The notes under the pieces are model-generated. The model ran no database searches, was not told where the DNA came from, and worked only from the letters and a program-made list of their open reading frames with translations. A stretch of DNA of 64,000 nucleotides from Bryum argenteum (lineage: Eukaryota > Streptophyta > Bryopsida > Bryales > Bryaceae), in NCBI GenBank assembly GCA_037043015.1, contig CM073324.1:6035013-6099012 (forward strand). The letters are read 5' to 3'. Position numbers and translations under genes: made by a program. Below, piece by piece: positions 34,686 to 45,190 of the stretch. Each line of letters begins with the position of its first letter. The stretch's first letter is position 1.

Positions 34686-37600
34686 ATGGAGGGCGAAGGA
34701 GAAGCTTGGGAAGGAATGGAATCCGAGGCCAAGGAAGCTGAAGTGGAACGATCGGCGGCCGCAACCAACATGGAGCAGGTGAGTATTCGTTGGAAGGCAT
34801 GGGCATTCTTCCATAGTGTGTTTTAGGGTTTGTCGGCTCTGGAGGGTTTGCCGCAGGGAGTGGTTACGGTAGGGAGGGGAATGGTCAGAGAGTGTGGGAG
34901 GGTCCACGGTCGAGGAAGGCGATGGTCGGGAGGTGCCGAAATTTGGCAGGTGGGGAGGGGAAGTGAAGTTGGGAGGGAAAGAGATGTGGGGGGAGTGAAA
35001 TCGGAAGGCGCTGAAGATGGTCGCGAAGTCTGGGAGGGAGAGGATCAGTTTGGCAGGTGGTGATGCATGGATTGGACGAGCTGGAAAGTCCATCCAGTTG
35101 ATTCGGATCGATCCGACAACGGCTCCTCCCACACAACGGCTCCTCCCACACCACTGTCTGCTCCGACAGCGGCAGTGGACGAGAGAGAGTTTTGGGGGAG
35201 ACCCACTCCCACGTCCTCCACACGTTCAGATGACAGCAGTATACCCTGTCAAACTTACCATGAAACCCGCACAAGCGAGGTTGAGCACGCCGAGTCGAGC
35301 TTCTGCATGAACCTGCGAAGTGTGGCTTCGGTGACGACGTACCTTACTCTGCTGGGTTGTGATTCCTCGTGACGGTCACAGGTGCCTTCGGGACAAAACG
35401 CTTACCACTCAAAGCTCTTCTGTTGGTCGATACCTTTCATTGAATATCCTTCTCGCCACCTGCCGTTCAGTTGTCGCTTCAAGGTACCGTATTCCGTGTT
35501 TCTGCTCTCCTCATTTGATGCTGTTCGCATGCATTGTGAGTCTTCATCTTCGAAGAGACGGTTTGTTTATTTTTTCGGCTTTTCTATGGATCTCATATTG
35601 GCAATGAAAAGGTCTGGACTATTTTGTGCGAAGAGAAAGAATTTTTAATTTAGTGGAACAGAAGTCGAGGAACCTTTCTTTATAGTCTTTCGTGTCCTTT
35701 GATCTCTTGGGAGAGCTGATATAGATTTTCGAGCAGGCGTTCGTGCAGCTCTGTCTGCATTTTAGAGAGAGCTGTGTGGCAGCTATCCACGAGTCTGTTC
35801 TTTGCAATACATTTCTTGGAGTATTGTCGTGGTGCATTTTTTTCTAGCGACGCGGGAAATAGAACATAATGCTCCTTGTTCAATTTTCGGTATCGTTGTC
35901 GTGTGTGGTAATTTGTACTCGATTTTCTGTCCGTCTCTACCTTCTAAAAACTTAAATTGTTCCATATTCATTCACTGGATGATGGTGGAAGGGAGCGATA
36001 TTGACGACTCACGTTCCTAATTCTGGTTTCGGCTTGTTCAGGAAATTTGCTGCGAACGAAGCATCGTAGAAAGGTGTTAAGAGACCGGTTTTGAGAATGA
36101 ACAGCCGAGCATTACTCTTGAGAAGGTCATTCTTTTGTGCTGAACGCGAATTGTGCCTTCATGGTCGGGGCTTGAGAACATTTGCTGGAGACACATCTGG
36201 GCTTGGCTGTAGTTTATGCTTTCATGGACAAATACATCTTGAGTCGTCACATCGTTTGAGGTGGCAAGCGAATGCAGTTGCCGAGCTCTCCAAAGACCGA
36301 TTCTCACATCGACATTGGCGGCCCAGCAGAGACGATTTATCGAATGTAGACTCTGCTGTGTACATCATCGAAGAGTAAGAGCTTGTGCTTGCTCGAAATT
36401 GAAGCCTTTCCAGATTCTAACTGCACTTCATATTGATCAGATGACTTTTTACTTATCATTTACGCTTATGAAGACGATTTACATTTCCAGGATATGTGCA
36501 TGATGCCACGGTTATTTTTGGGCCGTGAGGGCGCAAACTCGGCGTTCAGATTTTGTTTTTCGTCGTCCTCGCGTTCTCGGACAGAGCCTCGGCCGGATCT
36601 CACCACGGCCACGCACCCACTGTCTGCTCCGACAGTGGGCCGCAACGGCGCAAGCTCGGCGTTGAGGTTTTGTTTTCCATCCTCCTCACCTTCTCGGACA
36701 GAGCCTCGGCCGGATCTCACCACGGCCACGCACCCACTGTCTGCTCCGACAGTGGGCCGCGAGGGCGCAAGCTCGGCGTTGAGATTTTGTTTTCCGTCGT
36801 CCTCGCCTTCTCGGAGAGAGCCTCGGCCGGATCCCACCACGGCCACGCACCCACTGTCTGCTCCGACAGTGGGCCGCAACGGCGCAAGCTCGGCGTTGAG
36901 GTTTTGTTTTCCATCCACCTCACCTTCTCGGACAGAGCCTCGGCCGGATCTCACCACGGCCACGCACCCACTGTCTGCTCCGACAGTGGGCCGCGAGGGC
37001 GCAAGCTCGGCGTTGAGATTTTGTTTTCCGTCGTCCTCGCCTTCTCGGAGAGAGCCTCGGCCGGATCCCACCACGGCCACGCACCCACTGTCTGCTCCGA
37101 CAGTGGGCCTCAACGGCGCAAGCTCGGCGTTGAGGTTTTGTTTTCCATCCACCTCACCTTCTCGGACAGAGCCTCGGCCGGATCTCACCACGGCCACGCA
37201 CCCACTGTCTGCTCCGACAGTGGGCCGCGAGGGCGCAAGCTCGGCGTTGAGATTTTGTTTTCCGTCGTCCTCGCCTTCTCGGAGAGAGCCTCGGCCGGAT
37301 CCCACCACGGCCACGCACCCACTGTCTGCTCCGACAGTGGGCCGCAACGGCGCAAGCTCGGCGTTGAGGTTTTGTTTTCCATCCTCCTCACCTTCTCGGA
37401 CAGAGCCTCGGCGGATCTCACCACGGCCACGCACCCACCGCCTCGCTCCGACGATGGGCGCGAGGGCGCAAGCTCGGCGTTGAGATTTTGTTTTCCGTCG
37501 TCCTCGCCTTCTCGGAGAGAGCCTCGGCGGATCCCACCACGGCCACGCACCCACCGCCTCGCTCCGACGGTGGGCATAACGGCGCAAGCTCGGCGTTGAG

Positions 37601-40600
37601 GTTTTGTTTTCCATCCTCCTCACCTTCTCGGACGAGCCTCGGCCGGATCTCACCACGGCCACGCACCCACCGCCCTCCGCCGACGATGGGCGCGAGGGCG
37701 CAAGCTCGGCGTTGAGATTTTGTTTTCCGTCGTCCTCGCCTTCTCGGAGAGAGCCTCGGCCGGATCCCACCACGGCCACGCACCCACTGTCTGCTCCGAC
37801 AGTGGGCCGGGAGGGCGCAAGCTCGGCGTTGAGATTTTATTTTCCGTCCTCCTCACCTTCTCGGACAGAGCCTCGGCCGGATCTCACCACGGCCATGCAC
37901 CCATTGTCTGCTCTGACAGTGGGCCGGGTGGGCGCAAGCTCGGCGTTGAGATTTTGTTTTCCGTCGTCCTCGCCTTCTCGGAGAGAGCCTCGGCCGGATC
38001 CCACCACGGCCACGCACCCACTGTCTGCTCCGACAGTGGGCCTTGGGGGCCGCGAGGGCGCAAGCTCGGTGTGGATTTTTTGTTTTGGTTTCCTACGATT
38101 GTCGCGCATGTGGGTGGATGTTTCGGGTGATAGGGAGCGGAGAGGGACAGGAAGTGCTCGCAGACTGTGTGCGCGCTGGAGGGGAGCAAGGTTTGGGCCG
38201 GGAATGAGGCCGCGGTCCTACTGTTAGAGCAGAGAGTGGGCTGCGTCGGCAGAACCTCTGAGTTTCGTTTGTAACAATATAGACAATACCATGTGGCTTC
38301 CTCTACTATGCTTTCAAATGTTTTTAATATTCTATTGATGTTCTCTCTTTTTAGGAGTCATCTCAAGACATCATGGAGATCGAAGACCCAGCCCAGATTC
38401 CGGAGGAAACTGAGGTATTTAAAGTGATTCGAACCTTGGAATTCTTTGTGGGTGGTACATTTATATCTTGAATTTCTTTTCAGTTCTGTTAACTTCTTTA
38501 ATCGCTTGGTCGTTAAAAAGCGCGCCTAATTTGGACTTGTACAAAGGCTAGGGATTACTAGAGACGTTCGTCACGTAGACCTGCTTCGAAGTGATTCTTT
38601 GGGCGACATATGATCATTGAGTTGTGACATGAGACTTTTATTTAAGAGATGATTTCGTGATGATTTCAGTATGATCTTCTCTAATGATTTCACTTCTCGA
38701 TGTGTTGAGGTTCAGTATTTAATTGTATAATATTTGGCAGGAATATCAAACTCAAGACGTGTTGCCAACAACTTCTTGTCCCAGTGGCTTGAACAACGCT
38801 CTTGAAAGCGAATTGCGGCATCGAACACAGCACAAGGTGGACTCCATCAACGTCATTAACAGCCTTCGAATTCATCCCTTGAAGAAGTCGCGGCTGCTTG
38901 TCCCCTTGTGTCGGATGATATCAATGGCTAAGGTAAGGCCAATTGGTGAAATGGGAATACAGCATCTGGAGAGGGAGTTTGTGAAGGGCTATCGAGATGG
39001 AGACCGCGTCATGTACATTTCTATGTACAACAACGAGGAGTTGTCATCGGATGTTACGGAGGAGGTTAAGTCCAGTTGGAGCCCACTTTGGCAATCGGCG
39101 AACCAAGCTTTTGAAGAAGAGCTTCAAAGTGACTGTGATCTACGGCAATTCTCTGGAAAGATGTTCTTTGTTTGGGAAGGTAACCATCGCCTCCATGCAT
39201 GGTTAAGACATATTAATAATCATCATGGCGAGGACCCCGATTGGCACATCTCTGTGCATTGCATTCTTCTAGATCCCCGTGGTCAAGTTGGCAACCTTCT
39301 TCATGCAATGCACGATATCAACTGGTAAGTGTCTACCTCTTTCTTTTTATCCACACTCTTGAAAGCTAGGTTTTATTTAATACCAGTAGTGCTAATTCTC
39401 TTCTTTTTTGTGTAGGTCTACTGAAAATGACCACGTGAAAAGTAATCTTCCCGCAAAGCTTTTCCGCATTCGATCGTTTGGTGCTATGAAGTTGGAGGAA
39501 TTCAAGGATCTCCTCACTCCAGATGAGTTCCGTATCTGTTTGACGAACAAGCCATCTAATCCGAGATGGTTTACATTGACAACGAAAGTATTCATTGCCT
39601 TCCTTTACCGAGTAAGTATTCATTCAATACTTAGTTATCATTTGTTCCGTAGAAGGATTCATAGTTTGAATCCGTTTCTCAATTTATTTTCTTTTTACAG
39701 CGGGAGATTGCCGCGGCTTCGGATGAAGCCGCTAGGGCATACACTGAAAAAACACCCAAAGAGGAACAAACTGCTACAGGAGTTTGGGATGCAATGACAT
39801 TGGCATCGAGATAACATGGTCGATGCCATTAAGAAGAAAGACTTCACCAAGTATTTGGCTATCGCTAATCCCAAAAATGGCGACGATTTTCTCGGCGAGG
39901 TGAGACTCTAAACACTACTATGGTAGTTATATTGAACATATTTTACTATCATTCAATTTATCTACGTGGTTATGTCATGTTATTCTCTCAGATCAATCGA
40001 CATTTCAGTGAATTTCAGAAACCTGAGATGACACTTGATAAGCTCCAGAAGATTGTTCCCGCTAATGTGGAAGCCAAATACAAAGCGCGTTGGCTGAGGT
40101 GGTGGAACTCTTCCCCAAGTTCGCGGGTTTCGTATAGATTTCTCCCGCCGGAATTCAAGGAAGCCGACCTCGACCCTTGGTTGAACAAGGCAGCATTTTG
40201 GGCAGGGGTATAGTTTCCATAAATCCTTTCAAATTGCTTAAAATATTCTCAATTCGGCTCAATTCATTCTCGTCTCTCATGAATTACATTTGTTCTTCTA
40301 GTTGGAGGAAGCCGTTGTTCACGAGTTCGAGGACATATGCAAGGCGGAGAAGCTCGTCATCAACTGGAAGGCATCTCCAGATGTTCTGCGACCTGGCGCC
40401 TATGTGGACAGTTGGCGTATTCTACTATGGGAGAAGGCATTCCCCACATTCATAGGTCCCAGAATTGAGAAGGTTTTTGATAAGAAGTCAAACTTCAGCA
40501 AATTCCCGGGAACGTCAGAGGTTGTCAAGCGGGTTACGTACCGGTATGCACACGAACTCAACCTCCCTTGCTTTATCATTGATGTCCCTTATTCTACGAT

Positions 40601-42788
40601 ACCTTAGTGACTAGAAAAAATTGCATTTGTAATTGATTAGGTACTTCAAGAGGGAGCTACTTCCGAAAGGTGCCATCGATGTACAATCGCTCCCGAAGTA
40701 CTTTGCAGCATGGATTCAGAAAGGTTCAGACCAATGTATCTATACTGCTCAACAGTTGAAAAGGTACAAACAACCACACTTGGATGCAGGATGTTGGTAT
40801 CTCGACTGCGTTCGTGGATTTGTCTTTGATTCAGAGGCCGAGGTGATGACCTTACATGATGGCGGACTGGAGGTGGAAGAAGATACCATGCAAGTTCGTG
40901 AAGAAGACGAAGGGCTCCAGGATCAGTCCTTTGTAGCGCCACCTAAGCCGAAGAGGGGGCGACGTTTGCGTCGAGGGACGGACATTGTGTCCTTGGGTTC
41001 GGAGTCCCAAGCATCAGAACTAGGGCAAACGGAGTCATCCGCACAAGGGTCCGGTGCCGTCCTTGCAACTCAATCTAATGTCGTCGCTAAACTGTCACTT
41101 GCTCCGTCGACCGTGCCTTCCTCAGTGAGTGCATTCGAGATCACAAAAGGTCTCATTGAGCAGAGGAAGGCGAAACAAATCCCCGCTAGCAGCTCTTCAA
41201 GTGGAATTCCACATTCGTCCAAAGTTTTCGTCTCCAACAATTCTGTGGAGACATTGATGTCTTTGCACTCGAAAACGTACAAAGTTAGCGGTGGCGATCA
41301 AAGATGGATTCAGTTTCACGACTTCATTCGCAAGGTACAATCCTTTACATGGACTCCCCTTGTATGCATTACTGTCTAATTAGTACAAGAAAGACTAACT
41401 TTGCTTACTACTTTCTTCCAGGTTGGAGAAGGCCGCCAAACACAAGTTCCGGAACGATGCGAGGAAGAGAAGCACTCGGGGATCGATTTGATCATTGCCG
41501 ACATCCCTGAGAATCTACCCGTACCAACAATATCCAATCCTTCTTCAAGCATTCCGCCGTGGAACGCTCGACACACCGGATATGTGGAAACCATCTTCGA
41601 ATTTGCAAGCGATTTCTTGCAAAATGATGGTGCTCTCCTTCTCTTTCTCTGCGATGATCGACACCTTATTACAGACATTTTTGATCAGGCTCACACCTAC
41701 GACTTCGTGTTGCACAAGGACTGGTGGGGCATCAACGACCTGGGCTTGGCTTCTCCAAAGGACTCCAACTCCACGGTAATTGAAACCATTCTGAATCCAA
41801 TGATGACATTGTGCACTCCGGTTATGAATTTAGTTGTTTTTTTCTCACATGTTTTGGTTTACTGCAGTCTATTCGATTCTGGATTTACGTCTTCATTCGA
41901 GGTGGCGACGTGACCTCTACCTTCACATTCCAGACGAAGAAATCTGAGGTCATACATGAGGACGTTAATATAACCAAGAGCGATGCCCTGTTCAACCTCA
42001 CCACTTTGGAGACTCAGCTCATGAACGGGAACGTTCCTTGGAGAGGACCAAGGGAGAAAGCCCCTTTGTTTGTGCAGGCCCTCATTGAGCAGCTAACCAA
42101 GCCCGGTGACATAGTCCTCGATTGGAAGGCAGGAACAGGTAACCGATCACTTAATCGTTCCGCATTTCCATTTTTCTCACTTTCTGAATTCAGTCTCACT
42201 TCTTTATGCTTTAAATTTCAGGGGCTTCCATTAAGGCCTGCCAGAGATTGGTCGCCATGTTCGGCGTTTGAGGATGACGAACCCATCTACAACGCCCTTT
42301 AGCTCCGTATGCCGCCCCTAAACATCTCATGGCCCCACCTAAACATCCAAGACCTTCGCCTGATGGCGAAGCCCGTAGCAAGAAACCAAAAAAACGCAAA
42401 CGCTGGGATTGTAAGTAAGTCTTACTTTATATTTCCATACTCGTAGTCGCATCATCTTACCTTCACTTCTACATACATCTCTACGTATTCATTCTAACGA
42501 CTATTCGATACATACTGCAGAGTACTTGCAGCAACACCACGACCTCTGCCAAGTCCCGTGCCCATTCCATCGTGGCGTATAAACACCAGTCCCATTCAGC
42601 CTTATGTTCTTCCAGAGTACGCTGAAGAATTAGCACTAGCGTTTCAGTCCGGCGCCGTTAGATATGATCCTAGTCGAGCTACTACTTGTGATCCGAGAGC
42701 CCTTGTGTTTATGGGTACCGAGGCTTTAGAAGGAGATTCTGAGTCCTGGAGATCAGATAGTGGAAGTAGCGATGGTAGCATATCTTGA
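34686..42788 (+). CDS. ParB-like / amino-methyltransferase-like protein, multi-exon, frame-disrupted
   Basis: Proposed exons: 34686-34778, 38355-38414, 38741-39324, 39416-39611, 39701-39899, 39992-40207, 40302-40543, 40641-41334, 41422-41775, 41868-42138, 42222-42414, 42521-42788. All introns are GT-AG with matching phases, giving about 1120 residues. The start exon is acidic and less certain, leaving a 3.6-kb first intron that holds the minisatellite. A ParB/Srx-like core (VWEGNHRLHA, near residue 198) is followed by HAMHDINW. From about residue 762 comes a class-beta methyltransferase-like domain: IDLIIADIPENLP where DPPY is expected, VPWRGP, and GDIVLDWKAGTG as the SAM loop. A tail carries the basic patch KKPKKRKR. 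Frame breaks: one-base shift near 39790-39806 and two compensating shifts in exon 42222-42414 (before EDDEPIYNAL and after it). The architecture equals phage-type ParB-methylase fusions. Activity is doubtful. Confidence 0.65.
34779..38354. other. GC-rich first-intron or promoter region of the ParB/MTase-like gene
   Basis: This is much richer in GC than its surroundings. At 35115-35150 CAACGGCTCCTCCCACAC is nearly doubled, and at about 35149-35178 a single stray copy of the minisatellite hairpin (CCACTGTCTGCTCCGACAG) appears. A coding-looking stretch at 36091-36378 is not recognised. The 117-bp array at 36531-38070 lies here. An alternative promoter inside this region is possible. Confidence 0.45.
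36531..38070 (+). repeat. GC-rich minisatellite, about 13 units of 117 bp, each with a hairpin
   Basis: Units repeat every 117 bases (GGATCT/GGATCC at 36595, 36712, 36829 and onward). Two unit types alternate: one has TTCCATC(C)CTCACC...GGATCTC, the other TTCCGTCGTCCTCGCC...GGATCCC, giving a 234-bp higher-order period. Most units contain CCCACTGTC-TGCTCC-GACAGTGGG, a perfect 9-bp stem with a 6-base loop. In the units around 37430-37690 this hairpin is degraded. Since 117 is divisible by three and stops are rare, frames over 300 codons stay open on both strands; these are artefacts. Confidence 0.92.
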
Positions 42789-43133
42789 GTTTGAACGACG
42801 TTTCGAACATTTGTTGTTTTCATTTCATTTTATTTGATTTGATTGGACTTGATTGGATTTGATTACATATTGTTTCGAAATTTCATACACACACATCTAA
42901 CATGTTTGTACTCGACCATCATGGTTTTATTAGTTTTTTCCCATTTTACATTCTTACATTTGTCCACGGTCATAGGTGTTGTTCTCTTTAATTCTCTCCA
43001 TTTCCAGAATGGGTCTTTCAATTTATAACCAAAATCTTCCATTAATAATGTTAAACCTTCCAAAAATCCACGGTCATAGGACCTCTTCGCCGAGACTGTT
43101 TTTGTTTTTTCCCCAGAAAGTCAACTCCCTGAG

Positions 43134-43181
43134 CCTGCTCGCGGCTCGCTGCTCGCTGCTCGTGGCTCACATCTTAGCAGC
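43134..43181 (-). repeat. Right arm of 48-bp inverted repeat
   Basis: Its complement reads GCTGCTAAGATGTGAGCCAC and onward, matching 29128-29175 except at two bases. Confidence 0.9.
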
Positions 43182-43270
43182 TGCCGTGCCAACTTGGGAC
43201 TCGCAAGTGTATACCTCGTATACGCAAGTAATCACCAAGGACCACTTTCTTGCCAATTTTACCCCTCGGA

Positions 43271-45190
43271 AGTTTAGGGGTTGATAAGAAGTAAGTTATT
43301 TTGGTGTACGAAACATTATTTCTTAATTCCACTACAAGGGTAAATACTTGGTTCAATAAATTTCTAGCATTCGGATCTCGGGATCAATAGGAATATGGAT
43401 AAAATAATTGATATATACTTTACATGTATAAGTAAGATACTAGAACCTCATCTTATTTTTCAAAAAAGGGTTGTAAAATGCATTCAAGATCTTCAACTTG
43501 TTGTCCAAAACGGTTGTTTCTATGCCATTTGATTATGAAGGCTAGTATAGTAAGGTAACATACTCATTAACCACACAAATTACAAATCAAGACAATGATT
43601 GTGGAGTCACCAATGATATTGTTTTTGAACTCGTCTTGCAAGACTAGCCAAGAGTATTATTTTTGGGTTCAACTTGCATGAATGATAAATTCTAGAATCT
43701 GAAATGAGCAATTTAGAATCTCATGTATTTGAAAGTGGACAATCTAGGTAAACTGAAATTTGTCCGATCGCCCATAAAGCTTAAGTATAAATAGTTCTTT
43801 TCAATGGAAGACAAGCTACAAAGTCAATTGGCAATAAGAGGAAAAGAAACTATTGTAGTCTTTGGGAGGTTATTTTCATATGGAGAGTTATATATTTATG
43901 AATTTCTAAATAAATAGTGAAGAATGCATGATTGCACAACGATATTCATTATTTTGTCAATGAATGCTACAATTACTAATAATTGATGATTTTGATTTCA
44001 TATATCTTAAGAACTTCTATTAGAGTTTTAGAATTACTCTTGCATTAAATGATGAAAGTAAAAGTAAAAATGAAAACACATGTTTTGTTACATCTTCTTA
44101 GCATTGTAGTTGATAATTGAAATGAATACTAAATTTATTATGCATTCTATATGCCCAAATAGACACATAATTATGAACAAAGTATGTAAGGTAATCTGCT
44201 AAAAACTCAAATAAAGCCAATAACCATTCACTAATTTTATCCAGGAAGGAGATTCATCCTAGCTTCCACCTTCATTTTTCAATGTTCTCATGGTGTATAT
44301 ATGGAGTGTACAGTTTTTAGAACCCCTACAAGTTCTATCTTTGAAATTCATAAGTAGTGTAAGATAACTCTAACATTTATGATTCGAATTGGTCCAATCT
44401 CCTACATTGAAATACCAAAATTGAATCCTTTGACCACCCCAAATGACCTTGCCAATGTGAAGTTTGAGCAATAATTGAGCAAAATACCTTAGTATTCTTA
44501 TTTGCAAAAATATTTCTTATTAAATTAGCCAACTAGATTATTATTCCAATAACCTTAGGCTCCCTTCCTTCCACCAACAAGGCGGCCTCCAGACCCGATA
44601 TTAATTGGATTAGAAATCTGCTAATTGTAAAGTTGCTATAATATATCTCAAGATCCTACTTATGTTGAAGAAATTTATGTGAAATAAGAAGTTTCTTATT
44701 TAACATAATTGGCATGCAATGGTAAAACATGCCTTATGTTTGAAAACCCGCAAACAAAATCTACCTTCACAAAGATGCACACCATAAATTCATAAAAACT
44801 TGGATGAGAGCGCAATTTTCACCATGCAAATTAAACTTGATTTCTAAGCCAACCCAAGTAATTTCATGAAAAAACAAAATCCTAATGAGCAAGTTATGGC
44901 TCTTCAAAGTTCCAATCTTTCATCCAAAATGTTGTTTTTTGACACTAAGGACATATAGGGGTTAAAGTCATCCACATCCATCCATTCATCCATCTTCAAT
45001 ACTTCATGTTACTCAACTATTCAAACCAAATGTGCAAATTCTCAACTCCTGAGTATACAACATCAAATTCATCAACTTTCGGAGGTGTGCAATTGAAAAA
45101 CTTCAAGAATGAGTTTGGCAAATTGCAAGTTTCAAACTACTCGACATAGAGTGTTGCATATTTTCTCTATTATGTACTGCAGACCAGTCC
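43271..45190. other. AT-rich intergenic sequence, 3' flank of the immune receptor gene
   Basis: I see no gene, terminal repeat or RNA gene here. The part near 45190 should be the 3' UTR of the receptor gene on the minus strand. Confidence 0.5.

Larger units (their letters stand above)
28620..43270. mobile_element. Element 2: about 14.6-kb transposon-like unit with MULE/SWIM and ParB/MTase-like genes
   Basis: Near the two sides lie inverted 48-bp repeats, 29128-29175 and 43134-43181, identical at 46 of 48 bases and containing AGCAGCGAGCAGCGAGCC. Outside the left arm is an array of short repeats built on GCAAGTGC; outside the right arm a few similar units remain (GGGACTCGCAAGTGTATACC). Between the arms a transposase-like gene (minus) and a ParB/methyltransferase-like gene (plus) face outward around a GC-rich middle, the same plan as Element 1. 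I could not find exact termini or a target duplication, so the outer limits are estimates. The alternative is two adjacent decayed elements that happen to share an inverted repeat. Confidence 0.65.

Noticed and set aside
36531..38070. CRISPR-like array (regular repeats with a palindrome)
   Set aside because: There are no unique spacers. The whole 117-bp unit repeats, so it is a minisatellite.
36466..38227. Open frames of 130-437 codons on both strands in the 117-bp array
   Set aside because: The unit is 39 codons long and GC-rich, so several frames stay open at once. The products are repeats of each other's frames with no domain.
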